Below, piece after piece: positions 6,587-12,841 of a DNA stretch of 26,468 nt. The stretch is from a virus. The position numbers were made by a program, and so were the translations under genes. The stretch spans positions 1 through 26,468 of the IMG/VR virus record IMGVR_UViG_3300021356_000139, one strand, 5' to 3'. The notes under the pieces were generated by a model. The model made no database searches, was not told the origin of the DNA, and saw only the letters and a program-made list of their open reading frames with translations. Each line of letters starts with the position of its first letter. The stretch's first letter is position 1.

Positions 6587-8318
6587 ACGTATATATTTCC
6601 AGTGATTTTGATTTACCTTTTACTTTTATTGGTTTCAATAATTTTAACTTAAATTTAGACTTTTGTTTAGTGTTTAGTCCTATAATTAAATCTTTGCCTA
6701 CTTCTTTAGTTGCTGACTCTAGTCTTGCAGCTGTATTAACAGCGTCACCTATAGCACTATAATCAAACCTAGTATCGCTCCCCATGTTGCCTATCACTGC
6801 TTCTCCAGTATTGATTCCTATACCTATAGCAACTCCTATATCAGCTTTTTTCATATCCTCTATAATTTTTATGGCAGTTTTAATAGCTTTATCTTCATGG
6901 TTTGGTAAATCTATAGGTGCATTAAATATAGCCATCATTGCATCACCTATATATTTATCCACCATTCCTCCGTGCTCTTTTACAGCATTTGATTGTATAG
7001 TCAAAGCTTTATTCATTATTTCTGTAACCTGTTCTGGCTCTAGTTGTTCTGATAAACTTGTGAAACCTCTAACGTCTGTAAACAAAAAAGTACAAACTCT
7101 TTTTTCTCCACCTAATTTTAATAGATTAGGATTATTTTGTAGTAATTTCACTTGTCGTGGATCAAGGTAATGTTCAAACTGTTTTTTAATAAGTAAACGT
7201 AATTTATACTGTTCTCTAAATCTAAGGTAAAAAGCTGTTGCTCCTACTACAAATTGACTTATGAGTGTCCAAGTAACATCTATAAGCATACCTTTACTAA
7301 TTAAATAGTATCCGCCTAAAGCCGTTACAGACGCTGTAAGGACTCCAGAAACTAACCCCCACGTTATACCTAAATAAAATAATAAAAGCCATACTAACGT
7401 TACTGTAGTTATTAGAATTAATATTTCTACGGCTAACGCCCAATCAGGTATATAAGGACTATTTTGTACTAATATACTTTCAGCGAGTGCTGTTTGTATT
7501 TTATGAGGTTCTAATAACCCTACAGGTGTAGCTATTTGCGGCATCACCCCATTAGCTGTTACACCTACGAACACAAACTTACCATTTACATCCATTTCTT
7601 TTAAATCAGTTTGTGGTGTATCTACCCAACTAATCCATTTACGACCTAAACTATCAGTTTTTACTGGAGGTATACCACGTATAGCTATTTCCTGTATACC
7701 GTTTTCGTTTGTAGTAATAATATAAGTTTTTACATCAAATAATGCTTTATATATTTGTGTACCGAAAGAAGCTAACCAACCGTCAGGAGACTTTAATAAG
7801 AGAGGAACTCTCCTTACAAGTTGGTCAACTTCAGTAGGAGCTGTAGCTATTCCTTGTAATACGTTATCATATGTGTCAAAATTTTCTTTGACTCCTTCAG
7901 TAAGTATACCACCAATATCTTCACCTTTTATAACTGTTCCTGTTGTTTTAGGATAGTTACCATTTGGAGTTTCAAACATAGCTATTACACTAGGAGCATA
8001 CTCTAAACTCGCAGCAAACCTAACATCGCCACCTAATCTATCAGGTTGTGGAAAACTTATTACCCAACCAACACCTAAAGCACCTCGACCTAATAATTCA
8101 AGTTGTATATCTGCTAATCTTTCTCTAGGTAAAGGGTAGCCACCCTCACGTTCTACATCTTGTTCAGTGATATTAAGTATAACGAAATTACCACTAGGCT
8201 CAGGTGTTTGTATAAACGTATCAAAAGTTCTAAGTTTTATAATCTCTGTTGGTGTCGATTGAAATATTAACGGTAATGCTAATAATATCAATAAAGGTAA
8301 TAAATATAATTTTTTCAT
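6579..8318 (-). CDS. CHASE2-domain class III adenylate cyclase, membrane-bound
   Basis: The 579-residue protein has an N-terminal membrane segment (about 4-20), an extracytoplasmic CHASE2 sensor (about 25-285, with YPLPRERLADIQLELLGRGA), three membrane spans (about 292-364) and a C-terminal class III nucleotidyl cyclase domain (about 400-579). Catalytic residues look intact: metal-binding Asp415 (FTDVRGFT) and Asp459 (GDAMMAIF), substrate-selecting Lys455 (VDKYIGD), Asn528 and Arg532 (GDAVNTAAR). The second base-selecting position is Ser521 (DYSAIGD) where class IIIb enzymes usually have Thr, so ATP to cAMP is the best prediction. Its start overlaps the FecR-domain gene (ATGA), and its end overlaps the i-spanin gene. 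CHASE2 cyclases next to FecR-type genes are familiar in bacteria; one inside a phage lysis region is odd. The CHASE2 ligand is unknown. Confidence 0.93.
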   Translation of the reverse strand: MKKLYLLPLLILLALPLIFQSTPTEIIKLRTFDTFIQTPEPSGNFVILNITEQDVEREGGYPLPRERLADIQLELLGRGALGVGWVISFPQPDRLGGDVRFAASLEYAPSVIAMFETPNGNYPKTTGTVIKGEDIGGILTEGVKENFDTYDNVLQGIATAPTEVDQLVRRVPLLLKSPDGWLASFGTQIYKALFDVKTYIITTNENGIQEIAIRGIPPVKTDSLGRKWISWVDTPQTDLKEMDVNGKFVFVGVTANGVMPQIATPVGLLEPHKIQTALAESILVQNSPYIPDWALAVEILILITTVTLVWLLLFYLGITWGLVSGVLTASVTALGGYYLISKGMLIDVTWTLISQFVVGATAFYLRFREQYKLRLLIKKQFEHYLDPRQVKLLQNNPNLLKLGGEKRVCTFLFTDVRGFTSLSEQLEPEQVTEIMNKALTIQSNAVKEHGGMVDKYIGDAMMAIFNAPIDLPNHEDKAIKTAIKIIEDMKKADIGVAIGIGINTGEAVIGNMGSDTRFDYSAIGDAVNTAARLESATKEVGKDLIIGLNTKQKSKFKLKLLKPIKVKGKSKSLEIYTYE

Positions 8319-9430
8319 CCGCTACTTTGTCTAATAGTGATAGTAGAATCACCACCACCGTTTATTTTCACTATATTAGAAACTCCGTCTTGTATCAAAA
8401 TTACGGTATAACCGTCACTTGCATTTAAATCTACTTGAACAGATTCACTCACTTGTCTGCGTAAACTTATGGTTTGCCCTGTTACTATTGTAGTTATTTG
8501 TGTTTGAGTATCTTGCCCTATAAGAGTACCTGATACATTTACACGAGTAGCCAATCCAAGTTGGTCTTCTTCCTCTTTTACAGCTAAAGTGTCAAGTACG
8601 TCTAGTAAATCTTCTAAAAAATTTACGTCAAGATAATTTATATCTAGTTCTGTAAACTCTAAGTCACTATCTTCTAAGAAATCTTCGTTTAAGTAATCAA
8701 TATCTAAATCGTTAAAATCTAACAAGTTTACTGTTTTTGTACTTGATGTTTCTTCTTGAGCTAGGGAGTCTTCTTTTGGTGGAGAGACTATCAACATGTT
8801 ATCAATAATGTCTAATGATAAGTCTAAGATTACAGGTTTACTAGGTGGGTTTTCAAACACATTTACTGTTGTAGCTTGATACGGTTTATTTAACAGAACA
8901 CTACCTGTAGCTGTTACTACTTCTATTTCACCGCTAGATAAACCAAAAGCATCTGGTAATAAAATTATCAGACTACGACCTAACTCATCAACGGTAGCTG
9001 TGAAGTCTGTGCCCCTAATGGCTATGTTAGCAGTAGGAGTGCTAAGTTTTATGTTTTGTTTATCTATACGATTTAGATTACCTGTAATAAACCTAGCCGT
9101 ACCTAATGCAAAGTTGAGCGACATTTTAGATTTACTAGGGTCAGGATCATAGATATATTCATCTATTAGAAGTTGAGAATGTTCTGTGAGTTTTACAACC
9201 GATTTATCTAAAAAAGTTATAGCCATACGACCATTAGTTGTTATGGCTTCATCGTTGCTTTGAATAGCAAACTGTAGATTAGCGTCGTAAGGTTTATCTC
9301 TTACTATTTGGGCAGAGCCGTTTAGTTCAGATATATCACCTATATCAGCAGCTTGTGCTTGTGCCTTGGTCGTTTTGAATAACGCAAACAGTACCGTTGT
9401 TACCGTTAGAAATAATCTTAAGCCAGTCAT
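8315..9430 (-). CDS. Secreted FecR-domain protein
   Basis: The 371-residue protein has a Sec signal peptide (about 1-27, hydrophobic run then AQAQA) and a FecR domain at about 28-195. That domain includes ISELNGSAQIVRD, TNGRMAITFLDKSVVKLTEH, SKMSLNFALGTARFITG and IKLSTPTANIAIRGTDFTAT. Residues of about 230-280 form an acidic Leu/Asp-rich stretch with imperfect repeats (LDIDYLNEDFLED, LDINYLDVNFLED), and the C-terminus is beta-rich (GYTVILIQDGVSNIVKING). FecR domains are periplasmic sensor or scaffold modules. There is no sigma-factor partner here. Instead the gene is coupled by ATGA to a CHASE2 cyclase, so it may present a periplasmic signal to that sensor (inference). Its first 86 bases overlap the curlin-like gene in another frame, with no clear Shine-Dalgarno. 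Confidence 0.85.
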   Translation of the reverse strand: MTGLRLFLTVTTVLFALFKTTKAQAQAADIGDISELNGSAQIVRDKPYDANLQFAIQSNDEAITTNGRMAITFLDKSVVKLTEHSQLLIDEYIYDPDPSKSKMSLNFALGTARFITGNLNRIDKQNIKLSTPTANIAIRGTDFTATVDELGRSLIILLPDAFGLSSGEIEVVTATGSVLLNKPYQATTVNVFENPPSKPVILDLSLDIIDNMLIVSPPKEDSLAQEETSSTKTVNLLDFNDLDIDYLNEDFLEDSDLEFTELDINYLDVNFLEDLLDVLDTLAVKEEEDQLGLATRVNVSGTLIGQDTQTQITTIVTGQTISLRRQVSESVQVDLNASDGYTVILIQDGVSNIVKINGGGDSTITIRQSSG

Positions 9431-10049
9431 TATCTTGTGTACTCGATTGTGTAATATTAAACGTTCTAGAATTACCTGTTTGATCTAAATAAAAATAACC
9501 CCCAGCGTAACCAGAGCCTGTAAAGTTTACAGTATTGCTATCACCGTCTACATCTACGTAGTTAGTAGCACCATCATAATTTATATCAAAATCAAAAGTA
9601 TTACCGTCACCGTTGATTATCCAATCTAAATCTAATGTTGCAGCCAGTGCTGTAGTTCCGTGATCTAACGTAAAGGTGTTTGTGCTACCTGTAACGTCTA
9701 CATTATAATTTGAATTATCAATACCGTAGGTATTTGTAGGGTCGCCCTGTATCGTAAAGGTGTTAGTATCCCCATCAAACTCAAAGAAACCTGTTATAGA
9801 ATCTCCTAATATATCTCCTAAGAATTTATTAGTATCTCCTATTTGGTTTATATCTAAAGTCATAGTAATACCGTCTAAATCTAATGCGGTTAAAGAACCA
9901 GCAGAAGAGTTAAGTCCACCAATAATATTACCTGAACCAAGTTGTTCTAAATCAATATTTGCTGTAGCACCTGATTGGTCAACGTATATTTCGTTATCAG
10001 CAGCAAAAATAAATGTTGAGGTTAGTAGTAAACTAATCAATATTTTCAT
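9345..10049 (-). CDS. Secreted curlin-repeat-like protein, candidate amyloid substrate of CsgG
   Basis: This 234-residue protein has a Sec signal (MKILISLLLTSTFIFA, cut near ADNEI) and then only short beta-strand repeats. The recurring pattern is alternating hydrophobics, Gln or Asp, x-Gly-x-x-Asn, and alternating hydrophobics: IYVDQSGATANIDLEQLGSGN, LDINQIGDTNKF, FTIQGDPTNTY, WIINGDGNTFDF, YLDQTGNSRTFNITQSS. This matches the Gln/Asn ladder of CsgA/CsgB curlin repeats (Q-x4-N-x5-Q), although several copies have Asp instead of Gln. It is longer than E. coli CsgA (about 150) and ends with two cysteines (CVIQNDQGTSTSC). It starts 17 bases inside the csgG-like gene behind a strong ribosome site (GGGAGGTG), so it may be made abundantly. 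A soluble beta-solenoid is the alternative. Confidence 0.75.
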   Translation of the reverse strand: MKILISLLLTSTFIFAADNEIYVDQSGATANIDLEQLGSGNIIGGLNSSAGSLTALDLDGITMTLDINQIGDTNKFLGDILGDSITGFFEFDGDTNTFTIQGDPTNTYGIDNSNYNVDVTGSTNTFTLDHGTTALAATLDLDWIINGDGNTFDFDINYDGATNYVDVDGDSNTVNFTGSGYAGGYFYLDQTGNSRTFNITQSSTQDNDWLKIISNGNNGTVCVIQNDQGTSTSC

Positions 10050-10854
10050 CTTTCACCTCCCAGTAACCTTTAGTATACCCTATTTTAACGATTTGCAAAA
10101 CAGCCTCCTCAATGGCTCTTTGTAAAGCCAAAGTTGCTGGTTCATTTTCAGCATCACCTGTTTCTATTTCTACTAATTCTGTTCCTGCTTCTATAAACCT
10201 AAAAACATCTTGTGACCGTCCATAGCTATACAACTGTTTACTTACTAAAACATCTATTAAAACTTCTCCTGTAGCTATAGAAATCATCCTTAGTGCGACT
10301 GTTATATTATCTACTCTGTATTGCGTACTTGTTCCTATGCCTAAATATCTAGCACCTCTACCACCGCTTTTAATATTTGTGTCAAAACCAATAACGGCAC
10401 CTTCCATCAATACACCTGCAAAAAGTAATGGCATTATTGGTTTAGGTCCATCAGATTTTTCGTTTTGTTCTCTAGCAGAACGTATGAGCTGTCTTTCTTT
10501 TGTTAGATTATCAAGACCAACTCTTTCAGCTACTCTGAAAAATCTACCTTCAGCAGTATGTTTTAAGCTTCTAATTAATAAATGGCTTGGTGCTTGTGTA
10601 AGTGCTGTAGAAAATAAAGCAAACTCACTATTGCTTTTACGTTGTCCTGTTTGGTCTGTAAAACTATTAGGATAAACAGCAACCACAATTGGGGCTTTTG
10701 GTTGTGGTACTTGTAGTAATTCTTTTGATTGTATTTCTAAAACATTAGGTAATGTTTTATTTTTTAATAGTGTGTTGTTTACAGATACTAAACTACAACT
10801 AGAAAGCAAAATCGCCAATAGGCAACTGTATCTCGGTAATATTTCCATCAGCAT
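10033..10854 (-). CDS. csgG: CsgG-like curli secretion lipoprotein, outer-membrane pore
   Basis: CsgG forms a nonameric outer-membrane channel that exports curlin subunits. The 273-residue protein matches the E. coli family in length and along its whole sequence: a lipoprotein signal with lipobox LSSC (Cys20), VVAVYPNSFTDQTGQRK (57-73), LDNLTKERQLIRSARE (114-129), FAGVLMEGAVIGFDTNIKSG (145-164) and GARYLGIGTSTQYRVD (167-182), then TGEVL, DVFRF, NEPATLALQRAIE and YWEVKDE. The constriction loop keeps the FSTA phenylalanine (Phe81), but the E. coli Tyr51 and Asn55 positions are not conserved and the loop is about one residue longer, so pore selectivity may differ. It overlaps csgF by 56 bases and the curlin-like gene by 17. 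No csgE is visible. An alternative start lies two codons downstream. Confidence 0.95.
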   Translation of the reverse strand: MLMEILPRYSCLLAILLSSCSLVSVNNTLLKNKTLPNVLEIQSKELLQVPQPKAPIVVAVYPNSFTDQTGQRKSNSEFALFSTALTQAPSHLLIRSLKHTAEGRFFRVAERVGLDNLTKERQLIRSAREQNEKSDGPKPIMPLLFAGVLMEGAVIGFDTNIKSGGRGARYLGIGTSTQYRVDNITVALRMISIATGEVLIDVLVSKQLYSYGRSQDVFRFIEAGTELVEIETGDAENEPATLALQRAIEEAVLQIVKIGYTKGYWEVKDENID

Positions 10855-11341
10855 CAGTTATTTTTAAAGTTATAATATCATTTTCAATACTGTATTCTAT
10901 CGTGTTTCCCTCCAAGCTCAAAACACCTGATGTGCTAGGAGTTTCTCCGAATAAATTTTCTACAAGCTGTCGTGATAATTGTGCATAGATTCTTGACTCT
11001 AAATTGCGTATAAATCTAGCTAGTGTAGTATTTTCTTTATCTCTTTCTATTTGTTCTTGTAAAGCTTTTATTTCTTCTTTAATGCTCATCTTACGGTTAA
11101 ATTCTTGGTTCTCAATTGTTAAATAATGAGAAGAAGTATTTATACCGCTAAAACTAGGGTTTTTAAATTTATGTACTATTTGGTCTGATTGCACGTTTTG
11201 AGCTAAGATGGCTAAAAATAAAATGATACCGATTACAGCTACCCATTCAATAACTTTTTGTTTATCAGCCTCTACTTTCCTACGTTTTAATTCTACGTTA
11301 GAGGGTCTACCTCTTTTTCTTTTAATCTTTCCTTTGGTCAT
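10799..11341 (-). CDS. csgF: CsgF-like curli assembly factor with basic N-terminal extension
   Basis: CsgF inserts its N-terminus into the CsgG pore and helps couple curlin export to nucleation at the cell surface. The family signature is HKFKNPSFSG (58-67), equivalent to FQFRNPNFGG of E. coli, and the C-terminal beta part (FIRNLESRIYAQL, EYSIENDIITLKITDADGN) also follows CsgF. Instead of a short signal peptide there is a highly basic 23-residue leader with an AT-hook-like KRKRGRPS, then a hydrophobic segment at about 31-49, so it may be a signal anchor or a long-n-region signal. A helical insert (MSIKEEIKALQEQIERDKE) separates the two halves. I chose ATG at 11341, with AAAGG nine bases upstream; a TTG at 11359 would add six residues. 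It overlaps the preceding membrane-protein gene. Confidence 0.85.
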   Translation of the reverse strand: MTKGKIKRKRGRPSNVELKRRKVEADKQKVIEWVAVIGIILFLAILAQNVQSDQIVHKFKNPSFSGINTSSHYLTIENQEFNRKMSIKEEIKALQEQIERDKENTTLARFIRNLESRIYAQLSRQLVENLFGETPSTSGVLSLEGNTIEYSIENDIITLKITDADGNITEIQLPIGDFAF

Positions 11342-11672
11342 CTCTATCTGCCTTTGCAAGTTTATCTTGGTTTATTAATTGAGGTACTCCTAATATAGTT
11401 TTTATCATAGTATCTTGTCTTATAATTTCATTATCTAAGCTACGTACTCTATCTATTAAAGCTACTAAAATACCGTGTTGTGAGTCAAGTTTTGTGCCTA
11501 GGCGTTCTTCTATTGCTGCTATCTGTGATTCTACTTTTTCATCAACAGCGTCTAGTTTAGATTCCATACCATCAACAATACGTATAACTAATTTATAAAT
11601 AAACCAACCAAGACCTATTGCTGCTGCTATAGGAAATCCAACTTCTTGGATTACTGTTACTGCAGATTCCAC
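11322..11672 (-). CDS. Membrane-anchored coiled-coil protein, holin candidate
   Basis: The 116-residue protein starts at GTG 11672, overlapping the nuclease stop by one base (TAGTG), with GGGGTGAT as ribosome site. One membrane span is visible at about residues 11-33 (VGFPIAAAIGLGWFIYKLVI). A long heptad-rich coiled coil follows (MESKLDAVDEKVESQIAAIE, then LIDRVRSLDNEIIRQDTMIK), ending in a charged tail. Similar one-span coiled-coil proteins are frequent in the lysis and accessory regions of marine phages. It may be a holin or membrane adaptor; topology alone does not decide. It lies directly before csgF and overlaps it, so it marks the upstream border of the curli and cyclase island. Confidence 0.7.
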   Translation of the reverse strand: MESAVTVIQEVGFPIAAAIGLGWFIYKLVIRIVDGMESKLDAVDEKVESQIAAIEERLGTKLDSQHGILVALIDRVRSLDNEIIRQDTMIKTILGVPQLINQDKLAKADRDDQRKD

Positions 11673-12055
11673 TAGTAATCACCCCAAACTTTAGTTTTAG
11701 TTCCGCCGTGATATTCTACTGCATGACCCTCTTTAATTAATATTTCACAGATATCTTTACCATCTTCCGTATAAGGTATACCTAGTATGCGACCATATTT
11801 ACCTTTACCTAAAGATTTAACTTTAAATTTACCAACACAAAGTTCTTTCAATCTTTCTTTAGCAGCAAGTCCTAATACTTTTTCTGCTTTATCTCTTGTT
11901 CTTGATTCAGGTGTATCTATACCTGCAAGCCTAACACGTTGTTTATGTAGTTTTACATCAAAACCCAAATCTAAACAACAGTCAAAAGTATCGCCGTCTA
12001 CAATACGTTCAAGGGTAGCGTTGTAAACAAAAGCATCTGGTGCTTTTTTAGCCAT
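11672..12055 (-). CDS. Staphylococcal nuclease-like (SNase/thermonuclease) protein
   Basis: This is a 127-residue protein with a complete SNase fold signature. VDGDTF gives Asp22, RVRLAGIDTPE gives Arg42, Asp47, Thr48 and Glu50, and GKYGRILG gives Arg89. These align with the calcium ligands and catalytic Arg/Glu/Arg of staphylococcal nuclease (Asp21, Arg35, Asp40, Thr41, Glu43, Arg87). The C-terminal helix region GKDICEILIKEGHAVEYHGG also fits. It should hydrolyse DNA or RNA. No signal peptide is visible, so it would act in the cytoplasm until lysis. Being late and next to lysis genes, it may degrade residual host nucleic acid or entering phage DNA; that is inference. It is joined by one-base overlaps to both neighbours. 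Confidence 0.92.
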   Translation of the reverse strand: MAKKAPDAFVYNATLERIVDGDTFDCCLDLGFDVKLHKQRVRLAGIDTPESRTRDKAEKVLGLAAKERLKELCVGKFKVKSLGKGKYGRILGIPYTEDGKDICEILIKEGHAVEYHGGTKTKVWGDY

Positions 12056-12237
12056 TAAACAAACCTAGCTAAAAATACTACACCAACTATAAAAGGGTAC
12101 ACAGCCCAAATCATATTTTCTAACTTATCAAAACGTTTTGAGCCATCTTCTAACCTTTTATCAATGCTTTTATATAAAGCTTTACATTCTCTTTCGTGAG
12201 ATTCTATAGCGTTTAATGCATCTTTAGCTGTAGCCAT
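12055..12237 (-). CDS. Small single-span protein, haemolysin XhlA-like holin candidate
   Basis: This 60-residue protein has a charged helical N-terminal part (ALNAIESHERECKALYKSID, KRLEDGSKRFDKLE) followed by one C-terminal membrane span (about 43-59, MIWAVYPFIVGVVFLARF). The helix-then-membrane layout with R-x-D-K-L-E before the span resembles the XhlA family of phage holin-associated proteins, which act with a holin to permeabilise the inner membrane. It lies just before the nuclease and within the lysis region. TAATG overlaps link it to both neighbours. A membrane adaptor without lytic function is the main alternative. Confidence 0.7.
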   Translation of the reverse strand: MATAKDALNAIESHERECKALYKSIDKRLEDGSKRFDKLENMIWAVYPFIVGVVFLARFV

Positions 12238-12416
12238 TACCCTGAGTTGTCCGTAAAAGATTTTTTCTTTTTCTTGACACGTTTAGTTGTGTAAGCTTCA
12301 TTTATATTAGGAGTAGACTTGTCGTCTGCTACGTAATGACCTTTTTTATTTCTAGCTCTTACTTTAACTTTTTCTGTGCCAGTAACTTTATCCCAAAATT
12401 TAGAGAAAATACCCAT
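12237..12416 (-). CDS. Small basic hypothetical protein
   Basis: This 59-residue protein starts MGIFSKFWDKVTGTEKVKVR, contains GHYVADDKSTPNINEAY and ends in a Lys-rich tail (KRVKKKKKSF). I do not recognise the family. The amphipathic N-terminus could associate with membranes, as the opening MGIFSKFW would suit a membrane-surface helix. The start at 12416 is preceded by AAGGAG seven bases away, and the stop overlaps the next start (TAATG). The coding call rests on the ribosome site, the tight overlaps and a plausible composition. Confidence 0.68.
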   Translation of the reverse strand: MGIFSKFWDKVTGTEKVKVRARNKKGHYVADDKSTPNINEAYTTKRVKKKKKSFTDNSG

Positions 12417-12417
12417 G

Positions 12418-12573
12418 CTACTTCTCCTTTGCTTTACCTATGTTCAGAGCCAGTAAATCTACAAATTTATAGAGTTTACCAATCCATGCATCGTCTTTAG
12501 GTGTAGGTGTGCTAGCTGCAACTATTGAAGCCACCGTAACTATTGTGGTTATCCACATAACTAATTCAACCAT
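12418..12573 (-). CDS. Small membrane protein
   Basis: This 51-residue protein has an N-terminal hydrophobic segment (MVELVMWITTIVTVASIVAA) followed by TPTPKDDAWIGKLYKFVDLL and ALNIGK. Short proteins of this shape (one span, a TPTPKDD-like linker and an amphipathic helix) occur often near lysis genes of marine and enteric phages, from memory. A holin or pinholin-like role is possible but unproven. The start overlaps the upstream stop by one base (TAATG). Its end lies one base before the following ATG, and that gene's AAGGAG ribosome site is inside its last codons. Confidence 0.7.
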   Translation of the reverse strand: MVELVMWITTIVTVASIVAASTPTPKDDAWIGKLYKFVDLLALNIGKAKEK

Positions 12574-12806
12574 TATTTTTCTCCTTTTTCTAAAATTTCT
12601 TCAGCTGTCTCTTTAGTAGTTTCTACTAAAGCCTGCTGAAAAACATTAAGACTAGCTTGTACTTGATCAAGTTCAAATTCAATTCTAGCTTTTTTACCTA
12701 GTAAGTCTCTACACTGACTAGTTAAATATTTTTGTTTGTCAGTTAGTTCTGACTCTTTTATTTCAACACCGTCTATACTTACTGTGTTTTCTTCTTTATC
12801 TGACAT
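12573..12806 (-). CDS. Small acidic coiled-coil protein (DUF6447-like)
   Basis: This 77-residue protein starts MSDKEENTVSIDGVEIKESE, then LTDKQKYLTSQCRDLLGKKA and a heptad-like helix FELDQVQASLNVFQQALVE. The order 'TVSIDGVE...L-T..QKYL...RDL' resembles a small phage and cyanobacterial family I remember as DUF6447; no function is known to me. It has an excellent ribosome site (GAGGAGG, six bases from ATG). The 35-base gap upstream is one of the few gaps in this region. It sits between the fibre-associated gene and the small membrane proteins. Confidence 0.75.
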   Translation of the reverse strand: MSDKEENTVSIDGVEIKESELTDKQKYLTSQCRDLLGKKARIEFELDQVQASLNVFQQALVETTKETAEEILEKGEK

Positions 12807-12841
12807 TAGTACCTCCTCAGGAATTTTGTCGTTTATTAAAA

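Noticed and set aside
6579-8318. Pycsar-type anti-phage cyclase
   Set aside because: Pycsar cyclases are soluble, make cCMP or cUMP and are paired with an effector. Here the enzyme has CHASE2 and membrane spans, adenylate-type residues and no such effector nearby.
10799-11341. DNA-binding transcription factor because of the AT-hook-like GRP motif
   Set aside because: A single GRP in a short basic leader before a membrane span is weak evidence, and the rest of the protein is CsgF-like and extracytoplasmic.
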